64,000 nt of DNA from Marinobacter bohaiensis (GCF_003258515.1 NZ_QGEH01000001.1:2356001-2420000), one strand, 5' to 3'. Counted from the stretch's first letter, positions 51,151 to 63,522 are shown. Numbers and translations: made by a program. The notes: generated by a model from the sequence alone, not told the origin.

Positions 51151-54009
51151 CTAAGGTGGGTTAAGCCACTCGCCATCACCATTGAACAGCAGCACTTCAT
51201 AGATCCTGCCGCCGGCGTTACGTGATACCAACGCCGTGATCTCAGCGTTTTCGTAAACCGCCAGACGTTCCAGTCGGGCACCGATGCCCAGCGACGGATA
51301 CTGGTCCCGCCCCCGCTCCAGCAGGCGCCCGAAGCGGTGCTCGATCGGCGAGTCCGGGTCGTCTTCGTTTTCCTCGATCACGACCTGCTCCTCGCGGCCA
51401 ACGCGTGCCAGGATCAGCCCGCCGCCGGAACCCTCGACGAAGGCGCCGCTGCTGTGTCCCCCGATGATGAGGTCGCCGTCAAACCCGGTGGCGGCCGACC
51501 AACGCTCATCGGACAGATCGTCGCCATCGTTGAGCGTCAGCGCCGAATCGAACGTGCCATCCAGCTCATAGGTCAGCACATAGCCGGTGCCGGAACGCGC
51601 GTCGGCACCCGCCACCAGCTCAGCCACGTACTCGGACTCGTCGATGTGCTGCGAGTAGCCAAAGGCCCCGTCGCCGACCAGCCACGCAAACGCATCATCA
51701 ATTTCAGCGGCGTTCGCGGTGTCGCCGCGGGCGGTACCGACCTGGCTCGTCGTGGCGTCGTCGCTGCCCGCCCCCGTCACCTTGGACAGGAACAGGTCGC
51801 GCCCGCCCAGTGGCGTCTGGTTGCCGATCTGTCCCAGCGTGGTGCCGGTCAGCGTGGTGGTGAGATTGTCGACGCCCAGCCCGGTCAGACCGTCTGCGGC
51901 GCCCGAGCCCTGCTGGTGGGTCCAGGCGGTTTCCGGAGCCTCGACACCGTTGTTGGTGACCGTGTCGATGCGCTGCACGAAGACGTCCACGCCGCCACGC
52001 CGGCTTTGCCCGGGCCAGGCGCCGGTTGTCTCGCCGGCAAGGAAAATCTGGTCCGAGGTGTTTAGGCGGATTGCCAGCGGCTTCTCGTCAACAGCGGTGC
52101 CGTCCTGTCGGTGCCAGACTTCCGTGTAGCCCGGCTCGTCGGCATCGCGCCGGTACAGATAGACCGCCTGGTCGAGACCGCCGCGGCTGGTCGCTCCCGG
52201 CACGGCGCCGTCCGTACGGAACGCCATCACCAGCGAGCGGCGGATACGCTTCTCCGAACCCGCTTCAATCACCCGCTGGGCGAACGCCAGGCGCGGCTCC
52301 GGCGCCACCGTGCTGCCGGTCGCCACCGTCAACGTCTGCTCCGGGGCGCTGCCACCGAACCGGTCGTAGATATCCAGCGTGGCGTAGTATTCTCCGCTGG
52401 CGTCGTCATGGAGGGAACTGGCGACAAAGACACGACCGTTATCCCCCACCACCAGATCCGACGGCACACTGCCCGCCGCCGCATCGCCCACCAGAAGCGG
52501 GGATGTCAGTTCATTGAGCCACAGCGTCAGCGGCGTACCGGCCGACGCGTAGAAGGCGCGCCCGTTCTGGTAGCTGGCGTCGACCGTGACCGACAGGAAT
52601 TCGTCGCCATTATCCGGGCCGTCCCCGGCCGGGTCCTCGGACGCCGGCGGTGCTGCCGAATCGTCAACCGCGGCCACCTCGAAGTACGCGGTATCCTCGT
52701 TGGCCGGAAAGGTCAGCTCGGTGCCGGCGACGAAGGTCTCCGGAGCCTCCGGGTCGGGCACCCGGAACTCGAAATCCGCGGCACCGGCTTCGGCCACGTC
52801 CGGGTCATTGAACAGACGCACCGAATAGGCTTGCGACGCGGGGGCGTCGCCGCGATCCAGCACCGCCTGGAAGCGTCCGGTCGCACCTTCGTTCAGGGCA
52901 CTGGCCGCATGCCCTTTCAGCGACTGGAAATTCACCGTCGGCGCGTTATCGGAAATGCTCAGGGCCTCGCCCAGGCCATTACCGTCACTGCCCAGGGACA
53001 CCAGGCCCTCACGGACCTCAGTCAGGGCCAGTCGGAAATGCTCGGTCGGCTCGGGAAACGGATCGTCGACGACTTCGAGGCGGATGAAACATTCCGTGAT
53101 CCCCGGCGGAACGGTGAGTACGCCCGACGTGTCGTCGATCACCTCGACATAATCCGGCTGAGGCAGACGTTCGCGGGTACCACTGCCGTTGCGATTGCCG
53201 GCGAGGACCACGTCCTTGCCCAGTTGCACCAGCTGCAGGTTCTCGGTCGAGAATTCGCAGGCCTGGCCGTCCGCGCCGCCATCGCAGTCGGCCGGATCAA
53301 AGTCGCTCTCCAATTCAAAGACCAGCCTGGTCGCCAGGACCGACGGCTCAGCCAGACGCACGGTAACCAGCACCGGGCGTGTTTCCAGCACCCGGCTCTC
53401 GGTATCGCCGGAGGCGCTGCCGTCTTCGTTGTACAGATCATAGGTCACTTCGTGGCGGCCGGTGCCGGACATGTCCGGCATGGCGCAGATCTCACCTTCG
53501 CCGGCTCCCTCAATGGCCGCCCCGGTTTCGCCTTCGGTGTAGTCCGGCGCGGCGATGGACACTGTATTTTCCTGGACGTCGATGTCGAACGCCTCGACGC
53601 CCACCCGTCCGCCGTCGGTGGTGGTGAGATTGATGTTGTCGTGGGCGCCCAGATCCGCCTCGCCGCGTCCGCCGCCGGTCACACCGGGCACGCCGCGCAG
53701 GATGATGCCCTGGCGCGCCTTGTTGCTGGTGTCCTCCAGCCCCAGCCAGGCCGGCGCGTTGGTCAGGGAATAATCGAGAATCCGGTCGCCACCATAGGCG
53801 CCGAAGTTGTATGCGTATTCCACACCGAGGTAAGCAGTAGCCGGTGGCGTACCGATAATGGTGGGCGCGTCGGAGGACTTTTCCGTGCGGCAGCCGCCCA
53901 GCAGGACGGCGGCCATCAGTGTGGGCAGCACCAGACGGAAAACAGTCCGGTGCCGGGCGGGCTTGAGAAAGCAGACAGGCTCGGGGCGAGACGGGCGGTT
54001 GGCGCGCAT
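51151..54009 (-). CDS. Large outer-membrane lipoprotein with Ig-like, Calx-beta-like and SBBP-like repeats
   Basis: 952 residues. Lipobox LLGGC at 36-40 (acylated C40, next residue Arg, so sorted to the outer membrane). Residues ~50-115: putative Ig domain (PTIIGTPPATAYLGVEYAYN, APAWLGLED). Residues ~130-480: Calx-beta-like segments (PPGITECFIRLEVVDDPFPE, EHFRLALTEV; FPANEDTAYFEVAAVDD). Residues ~530-940: beta-propeller-like repeats (DQIFLAGETTGAWPGQSRRG, VDVFVQRID; DLFLSKVTGA). The protein is strongly acidic and has no cell-wall or autotransporter anchor. Probably an extracellular-facing scaffold or adhesin. The signal peptide is long (~40). Identity of any ligand is unknown. Confidence 0.75.
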   Translation of the reverse strand: MRANRPSRPEPVCFLKPARHRTVFRLVLPTLMAAVLLGGCRTEKSSDAPTIIGTPPATAYLGVEYAYNFGAYGGDRILDYSLTNAPAWLGLEDTSNKARQGIILRGVPGVTGGGRGEADLGAHDNINLTTTDGGRVGVEAFDIDVQENTVSIAAPDYTEGETGAAIEGAGEGEICAMPDMSGTGRHEVTYDLYNEDGSASGDTESRVLETRPVLVTVRLAEPSVLATRLVFELESDFDPADCDGGADGQACEFSTENLQLVQLGKDVVLAGNRNGSGTRERLPQPDYVEVIDDTSGVLTVPPGITECFIRLEVVDDPFPEPTEHFRLALTEVREGLVSLGSDGNGLGEALSISDNAPTVNFQSLKGHAASALNEGATGRFQAVLDRGDAPASQAYSVRLFNDPDVAEAGAADFEFRVPDPEAPETFVAGTELTFPANEDTAYFEVAAVDDSAAPPASEDPAGDGPDNGDEFLSVTVDASYQNGRAFYASAGTPLTLWLNELTSPLLVGDAAAGSVPSDLVVGDNGRVFVASSLHDDASGEYYATLDIYDRFGGSAPEQTLTVATGSTVAPEPRLAFAQRVIEAGSEKRIRRSLVMAFRTDGAVPGATSRGGLDQAVYLYRRDADEPGYTEVWHRQDGTAVDEKPLAIRLNTSDQIFLAGETTGAWPGQSRRGGVDVFVQRIDTVTNNGVEAPETAWTHQQGSGAADGLTGLGVDNLTTTLTGTTLGQIGNQTPLGGRDLFLSKVTGAGSDDATTSQVGTARGDTANAAEIDDAFAWLVGDGAFGYSQHIDESEYVAELVAGADARSGTGYVLTYELDGTFDSALTLNDGDDLSDERWSAATGFDGDLIIGGHSSGAFVEGSGGGLILARVGREEQVVIEENEDDPDSPIEHRFGRLLERGRDQYPSLGIGARLERLAVYENAEITALVSRNAGGRIYEVLLFNGDGEWLNPP

Positions 54010-54204
54010 TCAATCATCCATGGCCGGTATTGTTATTGTGCCAACGGCCGGCATTGCGTCTGGGCGATGCTCGTTACAGGCCGTTACATTTCCGGTTCAT
54101 GGTAAAGAATTCGGTGGGCGCGCTATCTGCGCGAGTTCTCAGATTGGAGGGATGGCGGCCACAATGCGCGCTGGGCTCGCATCGTGGCCTGTCCGGACGG
54201 GATA

Positions 54205-56265
<2,061 letters not shown>

Positions 56266-56303
56266 TTATGGCATATTCTCGGGGTATTCCTGCAGTCGTC
56301 GCG

Positions 56304-57416
56304 TCAGCCTACCCGCTTGGAGCGCCGTTTGCGCTCGAACTCCCGGATGCGCTGTCGACAATGCTCAATGGTTTGCGGCGTCATCACACTGCGGCGCTCG
56401 TCCTTCATTTCGCCACCGAGGTTATGCACCACGCACTGTGCGGTTTCCAGCATGAACTCGAACGCCTTGAGCGAATCCGAGGGCCCCGGCATGCTCATGA
56501 AGAAGCTGATGCCCGGTGTGCTCATGGTCTTCATGTCTTCGGGCCGGAACGTGCCCGGCTCAACAGCGCTGGCGACGCTGAACTGGACCGGGCTGCGGGT
56601 GTCGCTTTCCTCGTGGCGGTGGTAGATGTCCATGTCGCCAAACTCCAGGCCGCAGGCCTCGAACAGCTTGCGCAGCGCCGGTCCTTCGAACGCCTTGTCC
56701 TGACGGGACAAAACGTTGATGACGATGACTTCCTGGGCATCGGGACGGTTGGCCCCGGCCTTGGGTGCGTCACTGTCCACGGCGTGGGGACCCGCCGTGT
56801 GCCGACTGGCGGTGTCGTCTTCCACCGTGGGCTGAACCGCCGGTTCAGGCTCGAATTCGGGCTCCGGGGCTTGCGGCGCGCTTTCGGCAACCGGCTCTTC
56901 GAAGCGTTCATCCTCCGGCTCGTCCCAGCCGCCGGCATAATCATCGGGCGCCTCGTCGACGGCGCTCATGTGCTCCACCGGCTCCTCGTAAACCGCATCG
57001 GCCTCGTACACCTCATCGGCCTCGTAGCCGCCGGGTGACGGTGCCATGTCCGCCGTAGTCTCTTTAAAGGATTCATCGTCCGCGACGGTATCGGTCACTT
57101 CAGGGACCGACTCAGGTCGCGCGTCCACCACCGGCCGCGTGGGCTTCTGGCGCTTGGGGCCAAACCGGGACTTGTGCGCCTGGCGCACGTAGCCGCGTTC
57201 TTCGAGGGTATCCGCCGTCACCGGGCGGGATCCGCCGTTAGGCAGTTCGGGGTTGAATTCTTCGTCGATGGGCGAGCCGTCGATATCGTCGGCACCCATG
57301 CCATTGGAGATAGCGATGGCCTCCTTCCGGGCACGGCGCATGCGACGCACGCCGTCGATAACAATACCCAGAATAATCAAGGCTCCAATGGCAATTAACC
57401 ATTCACGCAGAGACAT
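56304..57416 (-). CDS. zipA: Cell division protein ZipA
   Basis: 370 residues. N-terminal membrane anchor WLIAIGALIILGIVIDGVRR, a basic stretch RRMRRARKE, a long acidic and Pro-rich linker (~40-215) and the C-terminal FtsZ-binding domain (EVIVINVLSRQDKAFEGPAL, LFEACGLEFGDMDIYHRHEE, TPGISFFMSMPGPSDSLKAF). It tethers FtsZ to the membrane at the septum. The linker here is Glu/Asp-rich rather than Pro/Gln-rich as in E. coli. A 332-bp spacer separates it from smc. Confidence 0.94.
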   Translation of the reverse strand: MSLREWLIAIGALIILGIVIDGVRRMRRARKEAIAISNGMGADDIDGSPIDEEFNPELPNGGSRPVTADTLEERGYVRQAHKSRFGPKRQKPTRPVVDARPESVPEVTDTVADDESFKETTADMAPSPGGYEADEVYEADAVYEEPVEHMSAVDEAPDDYAGGWDEPEDERFEEPVAESAPQAPEPEFEPEPAVQPTVEDDTASRHTAGPHAVDSDAPKAGANRPDAQEVIVINVLSRQDKAFEGPALRKLFEACGLEFGDMDIYHRHEESDTRSPVQFSVASAVEPGTFRPEDMKTMSTPGISFFMSMPGPSDSLKAFEFMLETAQCVVHNLGGEMKDERRSVMTPQTIEHCRQRIREFERKRRSKRVG

Positions 57417-57748
57417 AGAAATGCGGTCCTGTTGGTTCTTCTAATCCTTTACGGTGACATCAGGCGTTTGCCGGAACAGGATGCTGTGAAAACGGTCGGC
57501 GGATACCGTTACGCAATCATTTAGCGATCGCATTCACGGATCATTCGTTTGCCGGTCTACAAACGTATCTATAAACAACATCCTGCTGGCGTTGGACAAT
57601 GCCCTGCTGGCGCCCGTCGGCTCCTGAATACTCTAAGCAATGAGTGTCAGGAATACAACGCGCCAGCCCGCCACATGGCGGGTTTGTCATCCGTAACGGC
57701 ATAAATTTGACAGCAGATTGCAACTATTGCCGCCAATTCCTTGATTCG
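57417..57748. other. Intergenic region smc / zipA
   Basis: 332 bp. Contains an inverted repeat CGTTTG (57546-57551) / CAAACG (57560-57565) and a hairpin CCCGCC (57667-57672) / GGCGGG (57677-57682) followed by TTTG on the plus strand, which is not a terminator for the leftward smc transcript. The zipA promoter should be here; no consensus pair stands out. Confidence 0.4.
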
Positions 57749-60700
57749 TCAGGCCTCGGCGAGCGCGGCAGCCTCTTCCACGTCCACCGATACCAGTCGC
57801 GAACAGCCAGGTTCGTGCATGGTCACCCCCATCAGTTGATCCGCCATTTCCATGGCGATCTTGTTGTGGGAAATGTAGATGAACTGCACCTGGGAGGACA
57901 TTTCCTTCACCATGTTGGCGTAGCGGCCGACGTTTGCGTCGTCGAGCGGCGCGTCCACCTCGTCGAGCATACAGAACGGCGCCGGGTTGAGCTGGAAGAT
58001 CGAGAACACCAGCGCAATGGCGGTCAGCGCCTTCTCCCCGCCCGACAGCAGGTGAATGGTGCTGTTCTTTTTGCCCGGCGGGCGCGCCATGATGGCCACC
58101 CCGGTTTCCAGCAGGTCTTCGCCGGTCAACTCCAGGCTCGCGCTGCCGCCGCCAAACACCTTGGGGAACAGCGCCTGCAGGCCGCCGTTGACCTTGTCGA
58201 AGGTTTCCTTGAAGCGCTGCCGGGTTTCCCGGTCGATCTTGCGGATCGCCGACTCCAGCGTCTCCAGCGCTTCCATCAGATCCTCGTGCTGGGAATCCAG
58301 GTAGGTCTTGCGTTCGCTCTGGACCTGGTACTCGTCGATGGCCGCGAGGTTGATCGCGCCGAGGCGCTGAATGCGGTTGCCGATTTTCTCCAGTTCGTCG
58401 GCCCAGTCCTTTTCGCTGGCTTCCTCTGGCAGGGTTTCGAGAATTTCCGCCAGTTTGACGTCCAGCTCCTGCAACTGCTCAAGGTAGTTGCTGGCACGGA
58501 TCTCCAGCGCCTGGGATTCCATCTTGGCTTTCTCAAGCGTGGCGCGGACGTCCTGAATCCGGTGTTCCGCCTTGCTCCGGCCCTGCTCCAGCTCCCGCAC
58601 TTCGCGGTCGATTTCCTCCAGCGAGTCCCGGGCCTGGCCGAGTTTTTCTTCCTCGGCGAGGCGACGATCTAGCAAGCCTTCCAACTGCATGGCCAGGTCT
58701 TCGATCGGCTCCTCAGCCACCTCGCGGTTCTCGCGCAGCACCATGATGCGCTCTTCCAGGCGCTCCTTCTGTAGCTGCATGCGATCCAGGGTCTGTTTGA
58801 GGCCGCTGTGCTGGCTTTGCAGCGACTGCACCTGCAGCTCCACCTGGTGGGCGTGATCCCGGTCGTGGCGGGCCTGGTGGCGCATTTCGTCGAGTTTTTC
58901 GCGGACCGAATCACGCCGGCTGAGCAGCGATTCCTTCTCGTTAGCGTGGTCCTCGGTGGCATTCAGCGCCTCCTGCCAGACCGCACGCACTTCCTCCAAC
59001 TTGGCCAGCTCGTCTTCCTGTTGCTCGCGGACGTCGGCGGAGTCCTCGTCGATCCGGGACAGCCGCGACTCAATCTGCTCGGCGCGAGCTTCCAGGCCAC
59101 TCATGCGCGAGCCGATATCGCTCAGCTCGCGATCCACTTCCGAAACCTGTTGCTGGGCCTCGTCCCGGCGCAGCTCCGCGTCCTGGGTGCGCTCCTTGAG
59201 ATCAGCCAGGCGCGCGCTGGCGCTTTCCCAGCGCTGGCTCAGGGAATCCACCTCGGCCCGCAACCCGTCGACCTTCTCCTGACGCTCAATGACACCCACC
59301 TGCCCTTCGGCGGACTCCGGCGTCTTGAGCCAGTGGCGACCCAGCCAGACGCCATCGCGGGTGAGGATGGTTTCGTGCGGCGCCAGATTGTCGCGGCGCG
59401 CCAGGGCCTCGTCGAGGGTTGCGGCGGTGTGGATGCTGTCGAGGAACCCGTGCAGCCCGCCGGACTGGCTGACTTCCGCCGACAGCCGGCCCGTCGTGGC
59501 CTCGCCCGCGCCCGGCGCCGCCGTCATCAGGGACAGGCCGCGCGGCGCTCCGTCCAGCAAATCGCTGAACGCGTCGACGGCATCGACGCACACACTCTGA
59601 GTAAAGCTGCCCAATACCTGCTCCACGGCGAAAGACCAGTCACTGGACGCCTTGATCTGCTGGGCGTAGCGGGGTTTTCCCGCCAGTGACTGGGACTCCA
59701 GCCACGCCTGCAGGGCATCGTCGTTGCTGCCCAGTTGCTCGGCCAGCAGGGCTTCCTGGGACGTCAGGTTGGCCCGGGCGGTCTGCAGCTGCTCACGCAG
59801 TTCGTGGCTTTCCGTCTCGGCTTCCACCTGGGCATCCCGGGCTTCCTGGAGATCGCTGCCCGCCGTTTCGATCTGGGCCTGGGCCTCCTCACGACGCAGT
59901 TCCAGCATGGCGCGCTGTTCACGCAGATCGTCCAGCTCCTGACGGTCGATCTGGCCTTCCAGCAGTTGACGTTCATCGGTCAGGCGCTGGAGGCGGGTCT
60001 TGAGGCTGTCGATGGCGTCTTCGGTGGCGCGGATGCGGGACTGGGCCAGCTCGGCACGCTGACGGGCTTCGGCGGAGCGGCTGCTGAAGCTCTCCCACTC
60101 CTGTTGCCACTCACCCATCGCCTGTTCCGCGGACTGCAACGCGTCCGCCGACGCCTCGGACCGGGCCGCCAGCTCTTCCTGTTCCGGCTCCAGCATGGCC
60201 AGCTCTTCGGCGGCGTGGTTCAGCTTTTCCTCATCGCTGCCCAGCTCTTCGGCCAGCTCCCGCTGGTTGGCCAGGGCCTGATCCAGCTCGGCGGCCATCT
60301 GCCGCGAGCGCTCGCGCTGGTGTTCCAGGCTCTGTTCGATGCGGGCGATGTCCGCACCGGCCTCATAATAACGGGCCTGGGCGCGGTTGAAATGTTCGGT
60401 GCGGTCCTGGTGGTCCTCGCGCAGGCCTTCCAGCCGGGTTTCCAGGGAAACACGCTCGGTCAGCAGGCGCTCCAGCTCCAGCTCGGTCTCGCTGATCTTT
60501 TCGCGGCCGTACTGCAGTTGCTGGTCGAGGGCCTGCCAGCGCAGCACCGTCAGTTCCGCCTTTTTCTGGCGTTCTTCCTGCTTGAGGGTCTTGTAACGCT
60601 CGGCGGCCTGGGCCTGACGCTGGAGGTGCTGGAGCTGGCGATCCAGTTCCTCGCGCAGATCGGTCAGGCGTTCCAGGTTTTCATTGGTGCGGCGGATGCG

Positions 60701-61246
60701 GTTTTCGGTCTCACGGCGGCGCTCCTTGTACTTGGAGATGCCGGCGGCTTCCTCGATGTACACCCGCAGTTCTTCTGGCTTGGCCTCGATCAGACGCGAG
60801 ATCATGCCCTGCTCGATGATGGCGTAGCTGCGCGGCCCCAGACCGGTGCCCATAAACAGATCGGTGATGTCCCGGCGGCGGCATTTGGAGCCGTTGAGGA
60901 AGTAGTCGGACTGCCCTTCCCGGGACACCCGGCGCTTGACCGATATCTCCGCGAACGCCGCGTACTCACCCGGCGCGGAGCCGTCGGCGTTGTCGAACAC
61001 CAGTTCGATGGAGGCCTGGCCCACCGGCTTGCGGGCGCTGGAGCCGTTGAAGATGACGTCCGTCATGGACTCGCCGCGCAGGTACTTGGCGGAGCTTTCC
61101 CCCATAACCCAGCGCACGGCGTCGATGATGTTGGATTTACCACAGCCATTGGGCCCCACCACCGCCGTCATGTTGGACGGGAAAGGTACGGTCGTGGGAT
61201 CGACGAATGACTTGAAACCTGCCAGCTTGATTGACTTGAGACGCAT
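57749..61246 (-). CDS. smc: Chromosome segregation protein SMC
   Basis: 1165 residues. Walker A VGPNGCGKSNIIDAVRWVMG near the N-terminus, two long coiled coils around a hinge (~505-680), and a C-terminal head with the ABC signature LSGGEKALTAIAL and Walker B PFCMLDEVDAPLDD. It forms the condensin ring with ScpA/ScpB (not in this window) and organises the chromosome. Its presence instead of MukB supports a Pseudomonas/Marinobacter-type gammaproteobacterium. Preceded by a GntR gene 33 bp upstream on the same strand. Confidence 0.97.
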   Translation of the reverse strand: MRLKSIKLAGFKSFVDPTTVPFPSNMTAVVGPNGCGKSNIIDAVRWVMGESSAKYLRGESMTDVIFNGSSARKPVGQASIELVFDNADGSAPGEYAAFAEISVKRRVSREGQSDYFLNGSKCRRRDITDLFMGTGLGPRSYAIIEQGMISRLIEAKPEELRVYIEEAAGISKYKERRRETENRIRRTNENLERLTDLREELDRQLQHLQRQAQAAERYKTLKQEERQKKAELTVLRWQALDQQLQYGREKISETELELERLLTERVSLETRLEGLREDHQDRTEHFNRAQARYYEAGADIARIEQSLEHQRERSRQMAAELDQALANQRELAEELGSDEEKLNHAAEELAMLEPEQEELAARSEASADALQSAEQAMGEWQQEWESFSSRSAEARQRAELAQSRIRATEDAIDSLKTRLQRLTDERQLLEGQIDRQELDDLREQRAMLELRREEAQAQIETAGSDLQEARDAQVEAETESHELREQLQTARANLTSQEALLAEQLGSNDDALQAWLESQSLAGKPRYAQQIKASSDWSFAVEQVLGSFTQSVCVDAVDAFSDLLDGAPRGLSLMTAAPGAGEATTGRLSAEVSQSGGLHGFLDSIHTAATLDEALARRDNLAPHETILTRDGVWLGRHWLKTPESAEGQVGVIERQEKVDGLRAEVDSLSQRWESASARLADLKERTQDAELRRDEAQQQVSEVDRELSDIGSRMSGLEARAEQIESRLSRIDEDSADVREQQEDELAKLEEVRAVWQEALNATEDHANEKESLLSRRDSVREKLDEMRHQARHDRDHAHQVELQVQSLQSQHSGLKQTLDRMQLQKERLEERIMVLRENREVAEEPIEDLAMQLEGLLDRRLAEEEKLGQARDSLEEIDREVRELEQGRSKAEHRIQDVRATLEKAKMESQALEIRASNYLEQLQELDVKLAEILETLPEEASEKDWADELEKIGNRIQRLGAINLAAIDEYQVQSERKTYLDSQHEDLMEALETLESAIRKIDRETRQRFKETFDKVNGGLQALFPKVFGGGSASLELTGEDLLETGVAIMARPPGKKNSTIHLLSGGEKALTAIALVFSIFQLNPAPFCMLDEVDAPLDDANVGRYANMVKEMSSQVQFIYISHNKIAMEMADQLMGVTMHEPGCSRLVSVDVEEAAALAEA

Positions 61247-61279
61247 AGCCGCCCGTTGTCCTGCTCGTTGTCGTCCTGC

Positions 61280-61966
61280 TTATCCCGTCTGGGCTGAAGC
61301 GTCCATTTCTGAATTCAAGGTTTTCAGTACCAGGCTGCGCTGGTGCTCGCCGAAGTGACGAATGGCACCGGCCAGGGCGTCGGCATCGCGATCCAGCGCC
61401 GCCCTGGCCAGCGTCTGGAACAGCCGCCGGGTTTCGCCCACCTCTTCCCGGAAACGGGCCATCGCCAGGTAATAGGTCCGGCTGATCGCCGGCCGGAAGT
61501 TTTCCAGCGTCTCTTCGAGGAACGGGTTGTCGGCGATGCCAAAGGCGTGACGCATCAGCTCGAACCCGCCTTCAATGATGCGCTCGTGATCGTCCCCGGC
61601 GGACACCACCAGCTCGTCGAGCGCCCGCATGCGCTCCACCAGCGGCATCAGATCGGCGCCTTCGGTCAGCTCCACCACGCGGCGCGCGAGCATGGCCAAC
61701 AGTTCGATATACACATCGTAAAGGCCGTTGACCGCGGTCGGCGTCAGGGCCGACACCACCGCACCCTTGCGCGGATAGATGTCGATCAGGTGGCGACGTT
61801 CCAGAATCAGCAACGCCTCGCGAACCGAACCGCGGCTGACGTTGAGTTCACCGGCGATCCGCAGTTCCTGGATCCGGTCACCGGGCTGCATCTGGCCGAC
61901 GATGATGCGTTGTCCGAGATGCTGTGCAATCTGTTCGGAGAGACTCTCTGGCGCTTGAAACCGCAT
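61280..61966 (-). CDS. GntR-family (FadR/FCD) transcriptional regulator
   Basis: 228 residues. N-terminal winged helix (ELRIAGELNVSRGSVREALL, ILERRHLIDIYPRKGAVVSA) and an FCD ligand domain (~85-215: AMLARRVVELTEGADLMPLV, HAFGIADNPFLEETLENF). In Pseudomonas a GntR gene holds the same place upstream of smc. Ligand unknown; FCD proteins usually bind carboxylates or fatty acids through a metal. Probably starts the smc transcript. Confidence 0.9.
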   Translation of the reverse strand: MRFQAPESLSEQIAQHLGQRIIVGQMQPGDRIQELRIAGELNVSRGSVREALLILERRHLIDIYPRKGAVVSALTPTAVNGLYDVYIELLAMLARRVVELTEGADLMPLVERMRALDELVVSAGDDHERIIEGGFELMRHAFGIADNPFLEETLENFRPAISRTYYLAMARFREEVGETRRLFQTLARAALDRDADALAGAIRHFGEHQRSLVLKTLNSEMDASAQTG

Positions 61967-62090
61967 GCTGAATTCGCGAGTGAAAAATTAACGCCGAAGT
62001 GTAACACAACGGCCCATCGAGCCCAGTTCCAACCGGGCCCAATCGGGTCGCTGGTGTGAATGGCCCGGGTGTCCGTTACCGGGCGGCCCG

Positions 62091-63467
62091 TCAGATGCGG
62101 CGCGCGCGGAAGGACCGTCCTTTCATTTTACCTGAAGAAAGCTTTTCAAGCGCCTGTTTTGAATGGGATCGTTCGACGGCCACGCAAGCGCTGTTGTCCA
62201 TCACGTTGATCTTGCCCACGGACTTGCCGGGGACACCGGACTCACCGGTCAGGGCACCGAGAATATCGCCCGGGCGAACCTTCTGCTTTTTGCCACCGTC
62301 AATCTGCAGGGTGACCATCGGCGGCTTGTAGGACGTCTGATGGCGCTGGTTGCCGGCCGGCAGCGACGATTCCCTGATCGTCTGCCCGGTGCGCTCTGCC
62401 AGCGCCTCGACCTTGTGACGCTCTTTCTCGGAGAAAAAGGTAAAGGCCCGGCCGCGATTGCCGGCGCGACCGGTGCGGCCAACCCGGTGTATGTGCACGT
62501 CCAGGTCGCGCGCCACGTGGTAGTTGAACACCGCGTCGAGGTTGTCGATGTCCAGCCCCCGGGCCGCCACGTCCGTGGCCACCAGCACGGTGGCGCTGCG
62601 GTTGGCGAAGCGGATCAGCATCAGGTCACGGGCTTTCTGCTCAAGATCCCCGTGCAGGGCCAGTGCGGTGAAACCGTAGCTGCGCAGGGCGTCCGCCACG
62701 GCGTCGGTCTCGCGCTTTGTGTTGCAGAAGACGATGGCCGAATCGGGACGATGCTTCATCAACAACAGGCGCAGCCCTTCCAGACGCTGGTCATCGTCTT
62801 TTACCGGGAAGAACGCCTGATCGATCGAGCCCTGACTGTGAGACGCTTCGATCTCGACGCGCTCGGGTTGCCGCATGATGCGGCCGGCAATCGCCTCGAT
62901 GGCCTCCGGATAGGTGGCGCTGAACAGCAGGGTCTGACGATCCTGGGGGACTTCGGCAACGATCGCGTCGAGCTGTTCCTGGAAGCCCATGTCGAGCATC
63001 CGGTCGGCCTCGTCCAGAACCAGCGTGCTGACGCGATCGAGCTTCAGGGTGCCTTTGCGCAGGTGATCCGAAATGCGCCCCGGCGTGCCCACCACGATGT
63101 GCGCGCCATGTTCCAGCGAGCCGATCTGGGGCCCGATGGGCATGCCGCCGCACAGGGTGAGGATCTTGACGTTGTGGACGGCCCGGGCCAGTTTGCGAAG
63201 CTCGCCCGCCACCTGGTCCGCCAGCTCGCGGGTGGGACACAGGATCAGCGTCTGCACGCAGAATCGCTCGACACGAAGCTTTTGCAACACGCCCAGCCCG
63301 AACGCGGCCGTCTTGCCGGAGCCGGTCCGCGCCTGGGCTATCAGGTCACGGCCGGCCAGGATACGGGGCAGGCTCGCCGCCTGGATCTCGGTCATGGCGT
63401 TGTAGCCGAGCGAGTCCAGGTTGCGCAGCAGCTCCGGGCGCAGGTCGAGTTCGTTAAAGTCAGGCAT
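62091..63467 (-). CDS. dbpA: ATP-dependent RNA helicase DbpA
   Basis: 458 residues from the ATG at 63467 (a TTG two codons earlier is less likely). DEAD-box motifs: Q-motif MTEIQAASLP, Walker A ARTGSGKTAAF, PTRELADQV, DEAD in TLVLDEADRMLD, SAT in LLFSATYPE, and HRVGRTGRAG. The C-terminus carries the DbpA RNA-binding fold (MVTLQIDGGKKQKVRPGDIL, GKINVMDNSACVAVERS), which targets hairpin 92 of 23S rRNA during 50S assembly. Monocistronic. Confidence 0.94.
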   Translation of the reverse strand: MPDFNELDLRPELLRNLDSLGYNAMTEIQAASLPRILAGRDLIAQARTGSGKTAAFGLGVLQKLRVERFCVQTLILCPTRELADQVAGELRKLARAVHNVKILTLCGGMPIGPQIGSLEHGAHIVVGTPGRISDHLRKGTLKLDRVSTLVLDEADRMLDMGFQEQLDAIVAEVPQDRQTLLFSATYPEAIEAIAGRIMRQPERVEIEASHSQGSIDQAFFPVKDDDQRLEGLRLLLMKHRPDSAIVFCNTKRETDAVADALRSYGFTALALHGDLEQKARDLMLIRFANRSATVLVATDVAARGLDIDNLDAVFNYHVARDLDVHIHRVGRTGRAGNRGRAFTFFSEKERHKVEALAERTGQTIRESSLPAGNQRHQTSYKPPMVTLQIDGGKKQKVRPGDILGALTGESGVPGKSVGKINVMDNSACVAVERSHSKQALEKLSSGKMKGRSFRARRI

Positions 63468-63522
63468 TGGCAATTCTGTCCGTTCGGGAAAAAGTGGCGG
63501 CCATTCTACCTCAGCCAGGCCC

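Noticed and set aside
52111-54105. 664-codon plus-strand open frame opposite the lipoprotein gene
   Set aside because: Antisense shadow in GC-rich DNA; the minus-strand frame has a lipobox and recognisable domains, the plus frame has neither ribosome site nor domain.
57667-57685. Terminator for smc
   Set aside because: The T-run is on the plus strand and weak; smc is transcribed leftward, so orientation is wrong.
59735-61210. 491-codon plus-strand open frame opposite smc
   Set aside because: Mirror of the SMC coiled-coil coding sequence (repetitive Leu/Gln/Gly-rich composition), no domain of its own.
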